Part shown: piece by piece, positions 1 to 9,346 of the stretch
How positions within the stretch are numbered: the stretch's first letter is position 1
How the letters are laid out: each line of letters starts with the position of its first letter
Assembly (NCBI RefSeq): GCF_036518555.1
Contig: NZ_DATDMY010000132.1
Coordinates: 22,424 to 86,423 of the forward strand
Direction: 5' to 3'
Source: Dokdonella_A sp036518555
Lineage (GTDB): Bacteria > Pseudomonadota > Gammaproteobacteria > Xanthomonadales > Rhodanobacteraceae
Length of the DNA stretch: 64,000 nt
Program-made: the position numbers and the translations under genes
Notes under the pieces: model-generated
Seen by the model: the letters and a program-made list of their open reading frames with translations, nothing else
Told to the model about the DNA's origin: nothing
Database searches by the model: none

Positions 1-108
1 GGCGTCGCTCATTTCGCGCACCTGGGCGGACTCGCATTCGGCTTCGTGCTGATCCAGTACTGGCGCGGGCGCCTGCCATGGAAGCCGCGGCGCGTCCTGC
101 GTCGCTGA
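1..108 (+). CDS. Rhomboid-family membrane protein, C-terminal fragment
   Basis: The window opens inside this gene; only the last 35 codons are present. They read AHFAHLGGLAFG followed by a hydrophobic stretch and a basic tail (WKPRRVLRR). The HxxHLGG pattern in a final membrane helix is what rhomboid proteases carry around the catalytic histidine, with a positively charged cytosolic end. The Ser motif and the other helices lie upstream, so an active protease cannot be told from an inactive homologue. folC begins 7 bp after the stop, so the two are probably co-transcribed. Confidence 0.7.
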   Translation, partial: GVAHFAHLGGLAFGFVLIQYWRGRLPWKPRRVLRR

Positions 109-115
109 GGCATCG

Positions 116-1429
116 ATGGCGACGCAACCGGCGGGCCTGGCCGACTGGCTCGACTACCAGCAGCGCCTGCATCCTCGCGCGATCGAACTCGGCCTCGATC
201 GCGTGCGCGAGGTGTGGCGGCGGCTCGGCGCGCCGGCGCCGGCGCCGCTCGTCGTCGTCGTCGGCGGCACCAACGGCAAGGGCTCGACCGTCGCCTTCCT
301 CGAGGCGATGCTCGCCGCCGACGGTCGGCGCGTCGGTGCGTACACCTCGCCGCACCTGCAGCGCTACAACGAGCGCGTGAGAGTCGCCGGCGAGGAGGTC
401 GACGACCGCCTCCTCGTCGACGCGTTCGCGCGCATCGAGGCGGCGCGCCTCGCGACGGCCGGCCCGGCCGATCCGGCCATGGCGATCGAGCTCACCTACT
501 TCGAGTTCGGCACGCTCGCGGCGCTGTGGATCTTCGCCCATGCGGAACTCGACGTCGCCGTACTCGAGGTCGGCCTCGGCGGCCGGCTCGACGCGGTCAA
601 CATCATCGATGCCGATGCGTCGATCGTCACCACGGTCGATCTCGACCATCAGGACTGGCTCGGCAACGACCGCGACAGCATCGGGCGCGAGAAGGCCGGC
701 ATTTTCCGCGCCGGCCGCCCCGCGATCGTCGCCGAATCGGACCCGCCCGCGGCGTTGCTCGATGCCGCGCAGCGCATCGGTGCGGACCTCCGGCGTGCGG
801 GCCGCGACTACGCCTGGGAGACCGCTGCGGGTTCGATGCAGTGGCGCTGGCGCGGGGACGGGGCCGACCTCGTGCTGCCCAAGCCGGGGCTCGTCGCGCC
901 GTGCCAGCACGCGAACGCTGCCGGTGCGATCGCGGTACTGCGCGCGTTGCGCACGCGCCTCCGCTGGAATCCGGCGGCGATCGCGCGCGGTGTCGCGGAT
1001 GCGCGCGTCGGCGCGCGGCTGCAGCGCTTCGACGGCGATCCGGAATTCGTCGTCGACGTCGCGCACAACCCGCAGGCAGCGCGCGTGCTCGGCGACTGGC
1101 TGGGTCGCGAGCCCGCGCGCGGCCGTACGCTCGCGGTGTTCGGTGCGCTCGCCGACAAGGACGTGCGCGGCATCGTCGCTGCGGTCGCTGCCCGTGTCGA
1201 TCGCTGGTATCCGGCCGGACTCGATCGGGATTCGCCACGCGGACTCGATGCAGAAACACTCGCGAGGCTGGTCGGGGAAATCGCCGGCAGCCGCGTCGCC
1301 GCCGCGAGTCCCGACGTCGGCACCGCCCTGGCGGCAGCCCGGGCCGACGCGCGGCCGGGCGATCGCGTGCTCGCGTTCGGATCGTTCTTCGTCGCCGCGG
1401 CCGCACTGGCGTTCGTCGCGCAACGCTGA
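116..1429 (+). CDS. folC: Bifunctional dihydrofolate synthase / folylpolyglutamate synthase
   Basis: Cytosolic Mur-ligase-type enzyme that adds L-glutamate to dihydropteroate and to reduced folates with ATP. At 437 aa it has the usual FolC length. The ATP P-loop GTNGKGST is at residues 51-58; TVDLDHQDWLG and EKAGIF follow in the central domain, and VDVAHNP marks the C-terminal ligase domain, all normal FolC landmarks. The ATG at 116 sits just after the rhomboid stop. The SPOR-domain gene follows after 74 bp; folC next to a SPOR protein, cvpA and purF is a familiar gammaproteobacterial order. folK, an earlier step of the pathway, is at 38.8 kb. Confidence 0.95.
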   Translation: MATQPAGLADWLDYQQRLHPRAIELGLDRVREVWRRLGAPAPAPLVVVVGGTNGKGSTVAFLEAMLAADGRRVGAYTSPHLQRYNERVRVAGEEVDDRLLVDAFARIEAARLATAGPADPAMAIELTYFEFGTLAALWIFAHAELDVAVLEVGLGGRLDAVNIIDADASIVTTVDLDHQDWLGNDRDSIGREKAGIFRAGRPAIVAESDPPAALLDAAQRIGADLRRAGRDYAWETAAGSMQWRWRGDGADLVLPKPGLVAPCQHANAAGAIAVLRALRTRLRWNPAAIARGVADARVGARLQRFDGDPEFVVDVAHNPQAARVLGDWLGREPARGRTLAVFGALADKDVRGIVAAVAARVDRWYPAGLDRDSPRGLDAETLARLVGEIAGSRVAAASPDVGTALAAARADARPGDRVLAFGSFFVAAAALAFVAQR

Positions 1430-1470
1430 ACGCGGGGGCCGTCGCGTGCGGGATCGTTGCGCCGGGCGCG

Positions 1471-1476
1471 TATAAT
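1471..1476 (+). promoter_or_regulatory. Perfect -10 box before the SPOR-domain gene
   Basis: TATAAT lies in the folC-dedD gap, 27 bp before the ATG at 1504. I see no convincing -35 box at 16-18 bp, so this may be a weak or activated internal promoter that separates dedD-cvpA-purF from folC. Confidence 0.4.
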
Positions 1477-1503
1477 CGCGCCGTCGCCCGAAGCGGATCG
1501 CTC

Positions 1504-2439
1504 ATGGATCTGTCGTTGAAACAGCGCCTGCTCGGCGCCGCGGTGCTGATCGCGCTGGCCGTGATCTTCGTGCCGATGCTCATCTCCGGCTCCGCGCCGC
1601 AGAAGTCGGCCGAAATGGAGACGTCGACGCTCGCGATCCCGCCGGCTCCTGATCGGGAGTTCCAGACGCGCGTGCTGCCCGTCGATCCGTCGGCGGCCAA
1701 TCCGACCGCGGCGTCGACGCCCGCACCGCCGCCGGACACGATCGCGACCGTCGATACATCGACCGCGCCGAAGCCCGCGCCGCCGGTGGCGGCCGCTCCG
1801 GCCGAAGTCGCCAGCGCCGCGCCGTCCAAGCCTGCGCCCACGATGCCGGAAGCCGTCAAGCCGCAGGCCGCCAAGCCGGAGCCCGTCGAAACCGCCAAGC
1901 CGATGCCGGGGCTGGCCGCCAATGGCCGCTATTACGTCCATCTGGGCGTATACGCGAGCGACAAGAACGCCCGCGACCTCGTCGCGAGCCTCAAGAAGGG
2001 CGGTTTTCCGGCGTCGGCCGAAGCGAGCGAGTACCAGGGCAAACCCGCCGAACGCGTGCGCGTCGGCCCGTTCGCCGATCGCGCTGCGGCCGAGGCAGCG
2101 AGGCTGCGCATCAAGCAGGCGCAGCCGGGCGTGCCCGGAAGCGTCGTCGCGGCGATGGAGGACGCGACGTCCGATGCGCCCGCCAACGCAGTGCCGGCGG
2201 CGCGCGCCGGCGGCTGGGCCGTGCAGCTCGGTGCGCTCAAGACGGTCGATGATGCGAACAAGCTGCGCGATCGGGTCAGGAATGCGGGCTTCGTCGCGTT
2301 CGTCGACAAAGTCGACGCGAGCGGCACGGCGCTCTGGCGCGTGCGCGCGGGACCGGAAGTCGATCGCGCTGCGGCGGAGAAGCTGCGCGCGGGCATCAAG
2401 GACAAGCTCAAGCTCGATGGCATCGTCGTGACGCAGTGA
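1504..2439 (+). CDS. DedD-like cell-division protein with two SPOR domains
   Basis: A 311-aa bitopic inner-membrane protein. A short basic cytoplasmic tail is followed by one membrane helix (about residues 9-29), a Pro/Ala/Lys-rich periplasmic linker (30-140), and two SPOR repeats at about 142-208 and 236-309, beginning YYVHLGVYAS and WAVQLGALKT. SPOR domains bind denuded septal peptidoglycan and bring proteins to the division site. E. coli DedD has one SPOR domain; two is a variation. The ATG at 1504 is the only start that puts the helix at the N-terminus. Upstream in-frame sequence is Arg-rich shadow of folC. Confidence 0.85.
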   Translation: MDLSLKQRLLGAAVLIALAVIFVPMLISGSAPQKSAEMETSTLAIPPAPDREFQTRVLPVDPSAANPTAASTPAPPPDTIATVDTSTAPKPAPPVAAAPAEVASAAPSKPAPTMPEAVKPQAAKPEPVETAKPMPGLAANGRYYVHLGVYASDKNARDLVASLKKGGFPASAEASEYQGKPAERVRVGPFADRAAAEAARLRIKQAQPGVPGSVVAAMEDATSDAPANAVPAARAGGWAVQLGALKTVDDANKLRDRVRNAGFVAFVDKVDASGTALWRVRAGPEVDRAAAEKLRAGIKDKLKLDGIVVTQ

Positions 2440-2446
2440 TGAAGCC

Positions 2447-2474
2447 GGGAACCTGGAATCGGGAACCTGGAATC
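2447..2474. repeat. 14-bp tandem duplication (two copies)
   Basis: Two exact adjacent copies of GGGAACCTGGAATC lie just after the SPOR-gene stop. The unit reads as two diverged heptads related to CGGGAAT, the complement of the ATTCCCG unit repeated at the right end of the window, so it probably belongs to the same family of iterated intergenic repeats. Confidence 0.7.
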
Positions 2475-2548
2475 GTCGGAGGGCGTGACGACGCGCCGTT
2501 CGGGTTGCATCCGGTCCGGCGCGCCGATGGCCGGTTCGCGGCGTCCCG

Positions 2549-3163
2549 ATGAACTGGGTCGATTACACGATCGTCGCGGTGCTCGCCCTATCGGTGCTGA
2601 TGGGGCTCTGGCGCGGGTTCATCGGCGAGGTCCTCGCGCTGGCGATATGGATCGCCGCATTCTGGACCGCATGGATGGTCGGGCCCGCCCTTGCAGAGCG
2701 CTTTTCCGCCAGCATATCCACCCCGTCGGTGCGCGTGATCCTCGCCTACGTCCTGTGCTTCGTGGCGGTGCTGATCGCGGGCGCGATCGTCACCTTCCTC
2801 GTACGCAAGCTGGTAGAGGGCAGTGGCTTGTCGGGCAGCGACCGGCTGCTCGGCATGGTATTCGGCCTTGCGCGCGGGCTGGCGCTGGTCGTGCTGGTCG
2901 TGCTGCTGCTCGGCTTCACGCCGTTCGCGCGCGACCCGTGGTGGCACCAGTCACAATTGCTGCCCGGCTTCGAGCGCGGGGCGCAATGGCTCGCCGCGCG
3001 TCTGCCGCAGGAGGTCGCGCGACATCTCGAGCCGGTGCAGGGCCTGCTCGAGCCGTTCGTGCGACCGGCCGCGCCGGCCGCTTCGCCGGGCAAACCTGCC
3101 GCGCCCGGCGGCACGCCGGCCGGCAGCAGCGACACCGCCGCCGTCCAGACCCCATCCACTTGA
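2549..3163 (+). CDS. cvpA: CvpA family inner-membrane protein
   Basis: A 204-aa protein starting MNWVDYTIVAVL, a typical CvpA N-terminus. Four hydrophobic segments (about 5-25, 28-46, 62-85, 100-125) are followed by a soluble Pro/Ala-rich tail. CvpA is tied to colicin V export and bile or envelope-stress tolerance in enteric bacteria; its molecular role is unclear. As in many proteobacteria it lies directly upstream of purF (15-bp gap), and the two are likely co-transcribed. Confidence 0.9.
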   Translation: MNWVDYTIVAVLALSVLMGLWRGFIGEVLALAIWIAAFWTAWMVGPALAERFSASISTPSVRVILAYVLCFVAVLIAGAIVTFLVRKLVEGSGLSGSDRLLGMVFGLARGLALVVLVVLLLGFTPFARDPWWHQSQLLPGFERGAQWLAARLPQEVARHLEPVQGLLEPFVRPAAPAASPGKPAAPGGTPAGSSDTAAVQTPST

Positions 3164-3178
3164 AGTAGCCAGACAACT

Positions 3179-4657
3179 ATGTGCGGAATCATCGGTATCG
3201 TCGGCAAGTCGGAAGTCGCCTCGGCGCTCTACGACGCGCTCACCGTCCTGCAGCACCGCGGCCAGGACGCCGCCGGCATCGCGACCGTCGACGGCAATCG
3301 CCTGCGCCTGCACAAGGGGCAGGGGCTCGTGCGCGACGTGTTCGACGAGTCGAGCATGCTCGCGCTGCGCGGCAGCGTCGGCATCGGCCATTGCCGCTAC
3401 CCGACCGCGGGCTCGGAGGGATCCGCCGAAGCGCAACCGCTGTACGTCAACTCGCCGTACGGCATCGCGCTCGCGCACAACGGCAACCTCATCAACACCG
3501 ATGCGCTGCGTCGCGAGGTGTTCGAGGACGACCGGCGCCACATCAACACCGATTCGGATTCCGAAGTGCTGCTCAACGTGCTCGCGCACGAACTGCAGAT
3601 CCAGGACCGGCGCCAGCTCACGCCCGACCACATCTTCAAGGCCGTTGCCGGCACGCACGCGCGCTGCGTCGGCGGTTACGCGGTCGTCACGATGCTGCTC
3701 GACTACGGCGTGCTCGCGTTCCGCGATCCGCACGGCATACGCCCGCTCGTGCTCGGCGAGCGCGACACGGCGGCCGGCAAGGAGTACGCGGTCGCGTCCG
3801 AATCGGTCGCGCTCGACATCCTCGGTTTCCGCCTGCTGCGCGACGTCGCGCCCGGCGAAGCCGTGCTGCTGACGCTCGACGGCCGCCTGTTCGCGCGCCA
3901 TTGCGCGGAGCCGGCGAGGCACGCGCCGTGCATCTTCGAGTACGTCTACCTCGCGCGTCCGGACTCGATGATCGAGGACGTCTCGGTGTACAAGGCGCGC
4001 CTGCGCATGGGCGAGAAACTCGGCGAGAAGATCCTGCGCGAGATGCCCGATCACGACATCGATTCGGTGATCCCGATCCCCGACACCTCGCGCACGGCCG
4101 CGGTTCCGCTCGCGCAGATCCTCGGCGTGCCCGTGCGCGAAGGCTTCGTGAAGAACCGCTACATCGGCCGCACGTTCATCATGCCGGGGCAGAGCGAGCG
4201 CGTGAAATCGGTACGCCGCAAGCTCAACCCCATCGGGCTGGAGTTCCGCAACAAGAACGTGCTGCTCGTCGACGATTCGATCGTGCGCGGCACCACGTCC
4301 AAGCAGATCATCCAGATGGCTCGCGAGGCCGGCGCGAAGAAGGTCTACCTCGCCTCCGCCGCTCCGCCGGTCCGCTATCCGAACATCTACGGCATCGACA
4401 TGCCGGTCACCGCCGAACTCGTCGCGCACGGTCGCAGCGTGGAAGAGGTCGAGCGCATCCTCGGCGCGGACCGGCTCATCTACCAGGACCTCGACGATCT
4501 CGTCTGGGCCGTGCGCGACGGCAACGACAAGCTCGTCGACTTCGACACATCGTGCTTCTCGGGCGAGTACGTCACCGGCGTGGAGCCGACCTACCTGCGC
4601 GACCTCGAGTTCGCGCGATCCGATGGCGCGAAATCGCAGCGGCGCCAGGCCGGCTGA
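3179..4657 (+). CDS. purF: Amidophosphoribosyltransferase
   Basis: First committed step of purine synthesis: PRPP + glutamine to phosphoribosylamine. The 492-aa protein starts MCGIIGIVG, so Cys2 becomes the N-terminal nucleophile of the class-II glutaminase domain after Met removal. The C-terminal phosphoribosyltransferase domain carries the PRPP loop VLLVDDSIVRGTTS at about 361-374. Full family length with no missing landmark. In E. coli the cvpA-purF unit is repressed by PurR; I see no clear operator here. Confidence 0.97.
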   Translation: MCGIIGIVGKSEVASALYDALTVLQHRGQDAAGIATVDGNRLRLHKGQGLVRDVFDESSMLALRGSVGIGHCRYPTAGSEGSAEAQPLYVNSPYGIALAHNGNLINTDALRREVFEDDRRHINTDSDSEVLLNVLAHELQIQDRRQLTPDHIFKAVAGTHARCVGGYAVVTMLLDYGVLAFRDPHGIRPLVLGERDTAAGKEYAVASESVALDILGFRLLRDVAPGEAVLLTLDGRLFARHCAEPARHAPCIFEYVYLARPDSMIEDVSVYKARLRMGEKLGEKILREMPDHDIDSVIPIPDTSRTAAVPLAQILGVPVREGFVKNRYIGRTFIMPGQSERVKSVRRKLNPIGLEFRNKNVLLVDDSIVRGTTSKQIIQMAREAGAKKVYLASAAPPVRYPNIYGIDMPVTAELVAHGRSVEEVERILGADRLIYQDLDDLVWAVRDGNDKLVDFDTSCFSGEYVTGVEPTYLRDLEFARSDGAKSQRRQAG

Positions 4658-4783
4658 ACGGAACCGATGCGCGAAACTGCGTGTCCGGTCCGCGCGCCGG
4701 GCGACGTTGGACAGGGATAATCAGGAAGCGGCGCTCCGAAGCGCCGGTGCCGCGGGCCCGCGGCACGACGACGGAGTGCGAGC

Positions 4784-5602
4784 ATGGCCGGCAGCGCGAA
4801 GGAGAATGTGTTCGATGCCGCCGCGCGCTGCCTCGCGTGCGCGGATGTCGCGCAGAAGCTCGAGCTGACCCGCGTCGTCGCGGGCGCGATCATCGCCGGC
4901 GAGCTCGCCACGGAGGCGGATGCGGCCGCGCCGCGCCCGATCGGCGATCCGGGTCGGCCCGCGCGCCCGCGGCTCGTCCCGCCGCGCGAACTCGCCCAGC
5001 GTGGCCTCGGCTCCTCGAGCGGCCGGGCTGCACTCGTGCATGCCGTCGCACACATCGAGTTCAACGCGATCAACCTCGCCTGGGATGCGGTCTACCGGTT
5101 CCGCGGCATGCCCGCCGACTACTACAGCGACTGGGCGCGCGTCGCCGACGACGAGGCACGCCACCATGCGTTGCTCGCGGCGCGCCTTGTCGAGCTCGGC
5201 CATCGCTACGGCGATTTCGATGCGCACGACGGCCTCTGGGACATGGCCGTGCGCACGGCCGATTCCTGCCTCGCGCGCATGGCGCTCGTGCCGCGCGTGC
5301 TCGAGGCGCGCGGCCTCGACGTGACGCCGGGCATGATCGCGCGCCTGCGCGCCGTCGGCGACGACGCGACCGCGGACATTCTCGAGACGATCCTGCGCGA
5401 GGAGGTCGCGCACGTCGCCGCGGGATCGCGCTGGTACGCCTGGTGCTGCGCGCGCGAGGGGCTCGATGCACCGGGGACGTTCCGGCGCCTGCTCGACGAA
5501 CACATGCGCGGCAGCCTGCGCGGCCCGTTCAACGTCGATGCGCGGCTGCGCGCGGGCTTCACGCCGGCGGAGTTGGCCGGGCTGGACGAAATCGCCGCAT
5601 GA
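4784..5602 (+). CDS. DUF455 ferritin-like protein
   Basis: 272 aa, all-helical in appearance, with the spaced Glu/His motifs of a ferritin-like di-metal four-helix bundle: AHIEFNAIN (His90, Glu92), DDEARHH (Glu124, His127), a central helix with further Glu, and EEVAHV (Glu207, His210). This matches the DUF455 family, relatives of MiaE-type oxygenases; the substrate is not known. The ATG at 4784 has no strong SD. Its stop overlaps the start of the next gene (ATGA), so it is translationally coupled to an unknown membrane protein, a pairing that gives no obvious function. Confidence 0.8.
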   Translation: MAGSAKENVFDAAARCLACADVAQKLELTRVVAGAIIAGELATEADAAAPRPIGDPGRPARPRLVPPRELAQRGLGSSSGRAALVHAVAHIEFNAINLAWDAVYRFRGMPADYYSDWARVADDEARHHALLAARLVELGHRYGDFDAHDGLWDMAVRTADSCLARMALVPRVLEARGLDVTPGMIARLRAVGDDATADILETILREEVAHVAAGSRWYAWCCAREGLDAPGTFRRLLDEHMRGSLRGPFNVDARLRAGFTPAELAGLDEIAA

Positions 5603-6801
5603 CGGCCGCGCGCTGGCGGTACACGGCGTTCGCCGCCGCGCTCGTGGCGGCCTGGTCGACGTTGTTGCTGTGGGCCGCGGGCGTCGATCCGCGCGAGCCG
5701 TTCGCGCCGACGCGAACGCATTCGCTGCCCGGCAGCCGCTACCACGCGGTGTTCGGCACGGCGTCGCCGGAAGCGCAGCGGCTGCGCGTCTCGGCCCCGG
5801 CCGACGACTTCTCCGCGTTGCAGACGACCGGCGTGCCGGAGCTTGCAGCGGAGGCATTTCCGATCCTGCACTATTCGTTCACGGACTTTCCGCGGACGCT
5901 CGAAGTGTCCTTCGTGTTCCGCACGAGCGACGCGCCCGACGACGTGCAGGCGATCCAGCTGCCGCCGCCCACGGGCGGGTCGGCGACGGTCGACCTGTCG
6001 CGCGTCGCAGCCTGGCGGGGAACGATCGTCGAAGTCGGATTCTCCCAGTTCCCCGTCGCGCAACTGGTGCCGCCCGAGCAGGGGTTCCGGCCGTTCGAAC
6101 TCGAAGGAGCGCGGCTCGAGTCGGATTCGTGGCGCGGGCGCCTCGCCGCGACATGGTCGTCATGGTTCGCGCATTCGCCATGGCAGCTCATCTCGGTGAG
6201 CGCGATCGGTCCCAGCGAAATCGGCGACACCACGGCGCATGCGCCGCGTCCGCCGCTCGTGGTGGCACTCGCTCTCGGCCTGCTCGCCGCGATCGCACGG
6301 CTCGTCCTGGGTTGGCGCGCAGAGCGCCTCGCGCGGCTCCTGTTCGTCGCGGCCGCGACGGCCTGGGTCGCGCTGGATGCTGCCTGGCTGCGCGAACTCG
6401 CCTATCGACGCGAAGTCGACCGCGCGATATGGGGTTCGGTCCCGTTCGCCCAGCGCCAGGCGCACGTCGCCGATGCGCGCACGCTCGCGGCGGCCGAACG
6501 GTTGAAGGCCTTGCTCGCGAACGATCCGCCGACGACGCGCGTGCTCGTCAATGCGGAGACGCCGCACGAGATCTTGCGCTTCATCTACCTCGCGTCGCCG
6601 ATCAACGCGGCGAGCCTCGGCAGCTACATGGGCGCACCGTACGCGCGCGTGCCGAGCGGCACCGTGCTGGTCAATTACCGCGTCGACCGGCCGCGGCCGC
6701 TCAACGACGTGATGCGCATCGGCATGCGCAAGGTGCGGGTCAAGGTGATCGATCGCTACGAGGACATGGTCGTGTACCGCGTGGAGGCGGTCATACGATG
6801 A
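5599..6801 (+). CDS. Uncharacterised membrane protein
   Basis: 400 aa; I do not recognise a family. A signal-anchor-like helix at about 9-28 is followed by a roughly 185-residue extracytoplasmic region that looks beta-rich, then two hydrophobic segments (about 215-237 and 242-262), then a soluble C-terminal domain of about 140 residues. It overlaps both neighbours by ATGA, so DUF455, this gene and the polytopic protein downstream form one translationally coupled unit. The polytopic partner and the glycosyltransferases facing it suggest a role in handling a membrane-bound glycan; this is inference from context. Confidence 0.6.
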   Translation: MTAARWRYTAFAAALVAAWSTLLLWAAGVDPREPFAPTRTHSLPGSRYHAVFGTASPEAQRLRVSAPADDFSALQTTGVPELAAEAFPILHYSFTDFPRTLEVSFVFRTSDAPDDVQAIQLPPPTGGSATVDLSRVAAWRGTIVEVGFSQFPVAQLVPPEQGFRPFELEGARLESDSWRGRLAATWSSWFAHSPWQLISVSAIGPSEIGDTTAHAPRPPLVVALALGLLAAIARLVLGWRAERLARLLFVAAATAWVALDAAWLRELAYRREVDRAIWGSVPFAQRQAHVADARTLAAAERLKALLANDPPTTRVLVNAETPHEILRFIYLASPINAASLGSYMGAPYARVPSGTVLVNYRVDRPRPLNDVMRIGMRKVRVKVIDRYEDMVVYRVEAVIR

Positions 6802-8219
6802 ACGTGCTGCCCGGCCTCGTCGTCTGGATCGCGCCGCTCGTGCTCGGCAGCGGACTGTGGGCCGCCGCCACCGGCTGGCCACGCCGTCGCGGCGCGCTGG
6901 CGATCGTGCTCGGCGGCGGATGGATCCTCGGCGCGCTGTCGTGCGGATTGCTCATGCGCGCGTTGTGCGCGACGGACCTGTCTGCGGGACTGTCGCGCGT
7001 CGGAACGGCGGCCGTCGCGATCGGCGCCGCGGGCTGGGCCTGCGCGTGGTGGCTGCGCGAGCGGACGCCGCCGCCGGCGATCGCGTCACCGGCGACGCGC
7101 GGCATGCGGATCGCCGCGGTTTTGATCCTGCTCGTGCTCGCATGGCGCGCCTGGCTGTTCGCTTCGGACATCGTCGCTCATCCCACGTTGCCGTGGGACG
7201 CGTGGGCGGTCTGGCAAGCCAAGGCCAAGGCGTGGGTTTCGGCCGGCCACGCCTCGCCCTATGTTCCGTTCGCGCGCTGGATCCTGCAGCCGCAACTGGA
7301 CCTGCGTACGGCCTCGGCGTGGAGCTACCCGGAGCTGCTGCCGTGGACCATGACCTGGTTCGCGGTCGATACGGGCTGGCTCGAACCGTGGATCAACCTC
7401 GCCTGGCTCGGCCTGTGGGCGGGGCTGCTCGCAGCCCACTATGGACAGTGGAGGGTGCTCGGCGCAGCGCCGATCCACGCACTCGCCGGGGTCTACCTGC
7501 TCGCGTCGCTGCCGCTGCTCGATGCGCACGTGGCGCTCGGCGGCTATGCGGACCTGTGGGTCGCTGCGCTGATGTCGCTCGGGGGGCATGCCTGGCTCCG
7601 CTGGCGCGCGGCGCGCGAGCATCGGCAGCTTTCGATCATCGCGGCGGCCGTCGTGCTCCTGCCGATGGTCAAGCTCGAGGGCGCGATGTGGAGCATCGTG
7701 CTCGGCGTCGCCGTCGTATTCGGCGCGCTGCCCACGCGCATGCGCAGCAAGCGCTTCTTCGTCGGGGCCGCCGTCGCGGCATTCGCGATCGCGCTGTGCG
7801 CGACGTTGAGCCTGCCATGGGTCGAGGTGGCGCGCCGCTACGTGCACGGCGGCATCGTCGTCGACGGCGGCAGGGTCGCCGAATCCCTCGATGCGTTCGC
7901 CCATGCGCTGTGGGGCCAATGGAACTGGAACCTGCTCTGGTTCGCGTTGCCTGCCGCGTTGTACTGGAAGCGGGCGCGCTGGTCGCAGTCGACGGCGACA
8001 CGGCGGATGGTCGTGCTCGTCGCGGTGCCGCTGCTGCTGATCGGCGGCCTGTTCGCGTTCACGACGGCATCGCGCTACGCGCAGAGCTATTCCGCGGTCA
8101 ACCGGCTGCTGTTGCAGTTGACGCCGATGCTCGTCAGCCTGCTCGTGCTCGCATTGTGGCTGCCTGCCGAGGATCACGCGACGGAGCGCGTGCCTCCGGA
8201 GGCCGACGCGTCCGCATAG
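6798..8219 (+). CDS. Polytopic membrane protein, candidate GT-C glycosyltransferase
   Basis: 473 aa with roughly ten hydrophobic segments. The first periplasmic loop holds HPTLPWDAWAVWQ and SWSYPELLPW, acidic/aromatic loops of the sort seen in lipid-linked-sugar (GT-C) transferases; later VKLEGAMW follows. The start overlaps the previous stop (ATGA). The 3' end overlaps the convergent GT4 gene by 46 bp. No complete GT-C signature was verified, so an O-antigen polymerase-like or other transporter role remains possible. Confidence 0.55.
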   Translation: MNVLPGLVVWIAPLVLGSGLWAAATGWPRRRGALAIVLGGGWILGALSCGLLMRALCATDLSAGLSRVGTAAVAIGAAGWACAWWLRERTPPPAIASPATRGMRIAAVLILLVLAWRAWLFASDIVAHPTLPWDAWAVWQAKAKAWVSAGHASPYVPFARWILQPQLDLRTASAWSYPELLPWTMTWFAVDTGWLEPWINLAWLGLWAGLLAAHYGQWRVLGAAPIHALAGVYLLASLPLLDAHVALGGYADLWVAALMSLGGHAWLRWRAAREHRQLSIIAAAVVLLPMVKLEGAMWSIVLGVAVVFGALPTRMRSKRFFVGAAVAAFAIALCATLSLPWVEVARRYVHGGIVVDGGRVAESLDAFAHALWGQWNWNLLWFALPAALYWKRARWSQSTATRRMVVLVAVPLLLIGGLFAFTTASRYAQSYSAVNRLLLQLTPMLVSLLVLALWLPAEDHATERVPPEADASA

Positions 8220-9331
8220 ATCGCGCGTACCGTTTGCACGCAGCGTTCCAGCGTGAACCGTTCGTTCCACCGCGTGCGCCCGGCGTCCCCGAGCCGCGCG
8301 CGCAGCAGTGGGTCGCGCAGCCGCGCGAGTGCGGCCGCGAGCGCGGCCGGATCCCCCGGCTCGACCAGCAGGCCGGACTCGCCGCCGGCGACGACGAAGC
8401 CCACGCCCGACCCGGGTATCGCGCTGGCAACGACCGGAACGCCGACGCGCATCGCTTCGAGCAGCACGAGCCCGAATGCCTCGCCACGATCGAGCGAGGG
8501 CAGGACGAGGGCATCCGCTCCCGCATACGCGGCGCCGAGTGACGCGTCGTCGACGTCGCCGGCGAAGGCAACGCGCGCTTCGACGCCGCGCGATCGAGCG
8601 AGCGCGCGCAACTCGCCGGCGCACTCGCCGTCGCCGACGAGCAGCAGGCTGGCGTCGGGCATCGACGGCAGGGCCTCGATGAGGACGTCGAATCCCTTGT
8701 AACGCCCGAGGCGGCCGACCGCGAGCAAATGCATGCCGCCGCTCGCGGGCCACATGTCGCGACGCGGAACGACGGTGGCAGCCGGCTCGATGCCGAGCGG
8801 CACGATGCGCACCTTCGAGCTCCATCGCTGCAATGCGCGGCTCGCCTCGAAGTACGGCTGCGACGTCGCGATCACGGTCGTGGCGCGCGCGAGCACGGCC
8901 TGCTCGAACGGCCGATAGAAGCGATAGCCGGCGCGCAGGCGCCAGTCCGGCGCGTCGGGCGGCACGTCGGCGTGCCAGTGCACGACCCATGGCAGTCGCC
9001 GCGCGGCCGGCAACGCGAGGGCCGCGAAACACGATGGGTTGGGCAGGTGCAGGTGCAACAGGTCCGGCGCGAACTCGCGCAGTGCGCGCGCGAGCTCGAT
9101 GGGGAAGGTGGGGCTCACGGGCGTGTACACCGGTGCCGCGATGCACCCCGCGCGGCGCACGTCCACGCCCGCCATCGTCTCTCGCATGCCACGCCAACGC
9201 CCCGGCGCCTGGTGAACGAGCACGGCGACCGCGTCGCCGGCGCGCACGCACGCTTCGGCAAGGGCCTGGGTATGCCGCTCGATGCCGCCGCGCTGCGGCG
9301 CGTAGTACTTCCCCAGATGCAGGATGCGCAT
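8174..9331 (-). CDS. GT4-family glycosyltransferase
   Basis: 385 aa, GT-B fold. The N-terminal Rossmann domain begins MRILHLGKYYAPQRGGIERH, with the Gly-rich acceptor loop typical of family 4 enzymes. The C-terminal nucleotide-sugar domain has GRLGRYKGFDVLIEA and the EX7E motif in GEAFGLVLLEAM. It transfers a sugar from an activated donor to a cytoplasmic lipid-linked or O-antigen-like acceptor; the sugar is unknown. I prefer the ATG at 9331; a GTG at 9346 adds five residues and directly follows the DUF2304 stop. Downstream it runs convergently 46 bp into the polytopic membrane gene. Confidence 0.88.
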   Translation of the reverse strand: MRILHLGKYYAPQRGGIERHTQALAEACVRAGDAVAVLVHQAPGRWRGMRETMAGVDVRRAGCIAAPVYTPVSPTFPIELARALREFAPDLLHLHLPNPSCFAALALPAARRLPWVVHWHADVPPDAPDWRLRAGYRFYRPFEQAVLARATTVIATSQPYFEASRALQRWSSKVRIVPLGIEPAATVVPRRDMWPASGGMHLLAVGRLGRYKGFDVLIEALPSMPDASLLLVGDGECAGELRALARSRGVEARVAFAGDVDDASLGAAYAGADALVLPSLDRGEAFGLVLLEAMRVGVPVVASAIPGSGVGFVVAGGESGLLVEPGDPAALAAALARLRDPLLRARLGDAGRTRWNERFTLERCVQTVRAIYADASASGGTRSVA

Positions 9332-9346
9332 GCGCCGGGACGGCAC

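Noticed and set aside
214..1503. In-frame upstream extension of the SPOR gene by about 430 codons
   Set aside because: The extension overlaps folC in another frame and is Arg-rich low-information sequence; the membrane helix starts right after the ATG at 1504.
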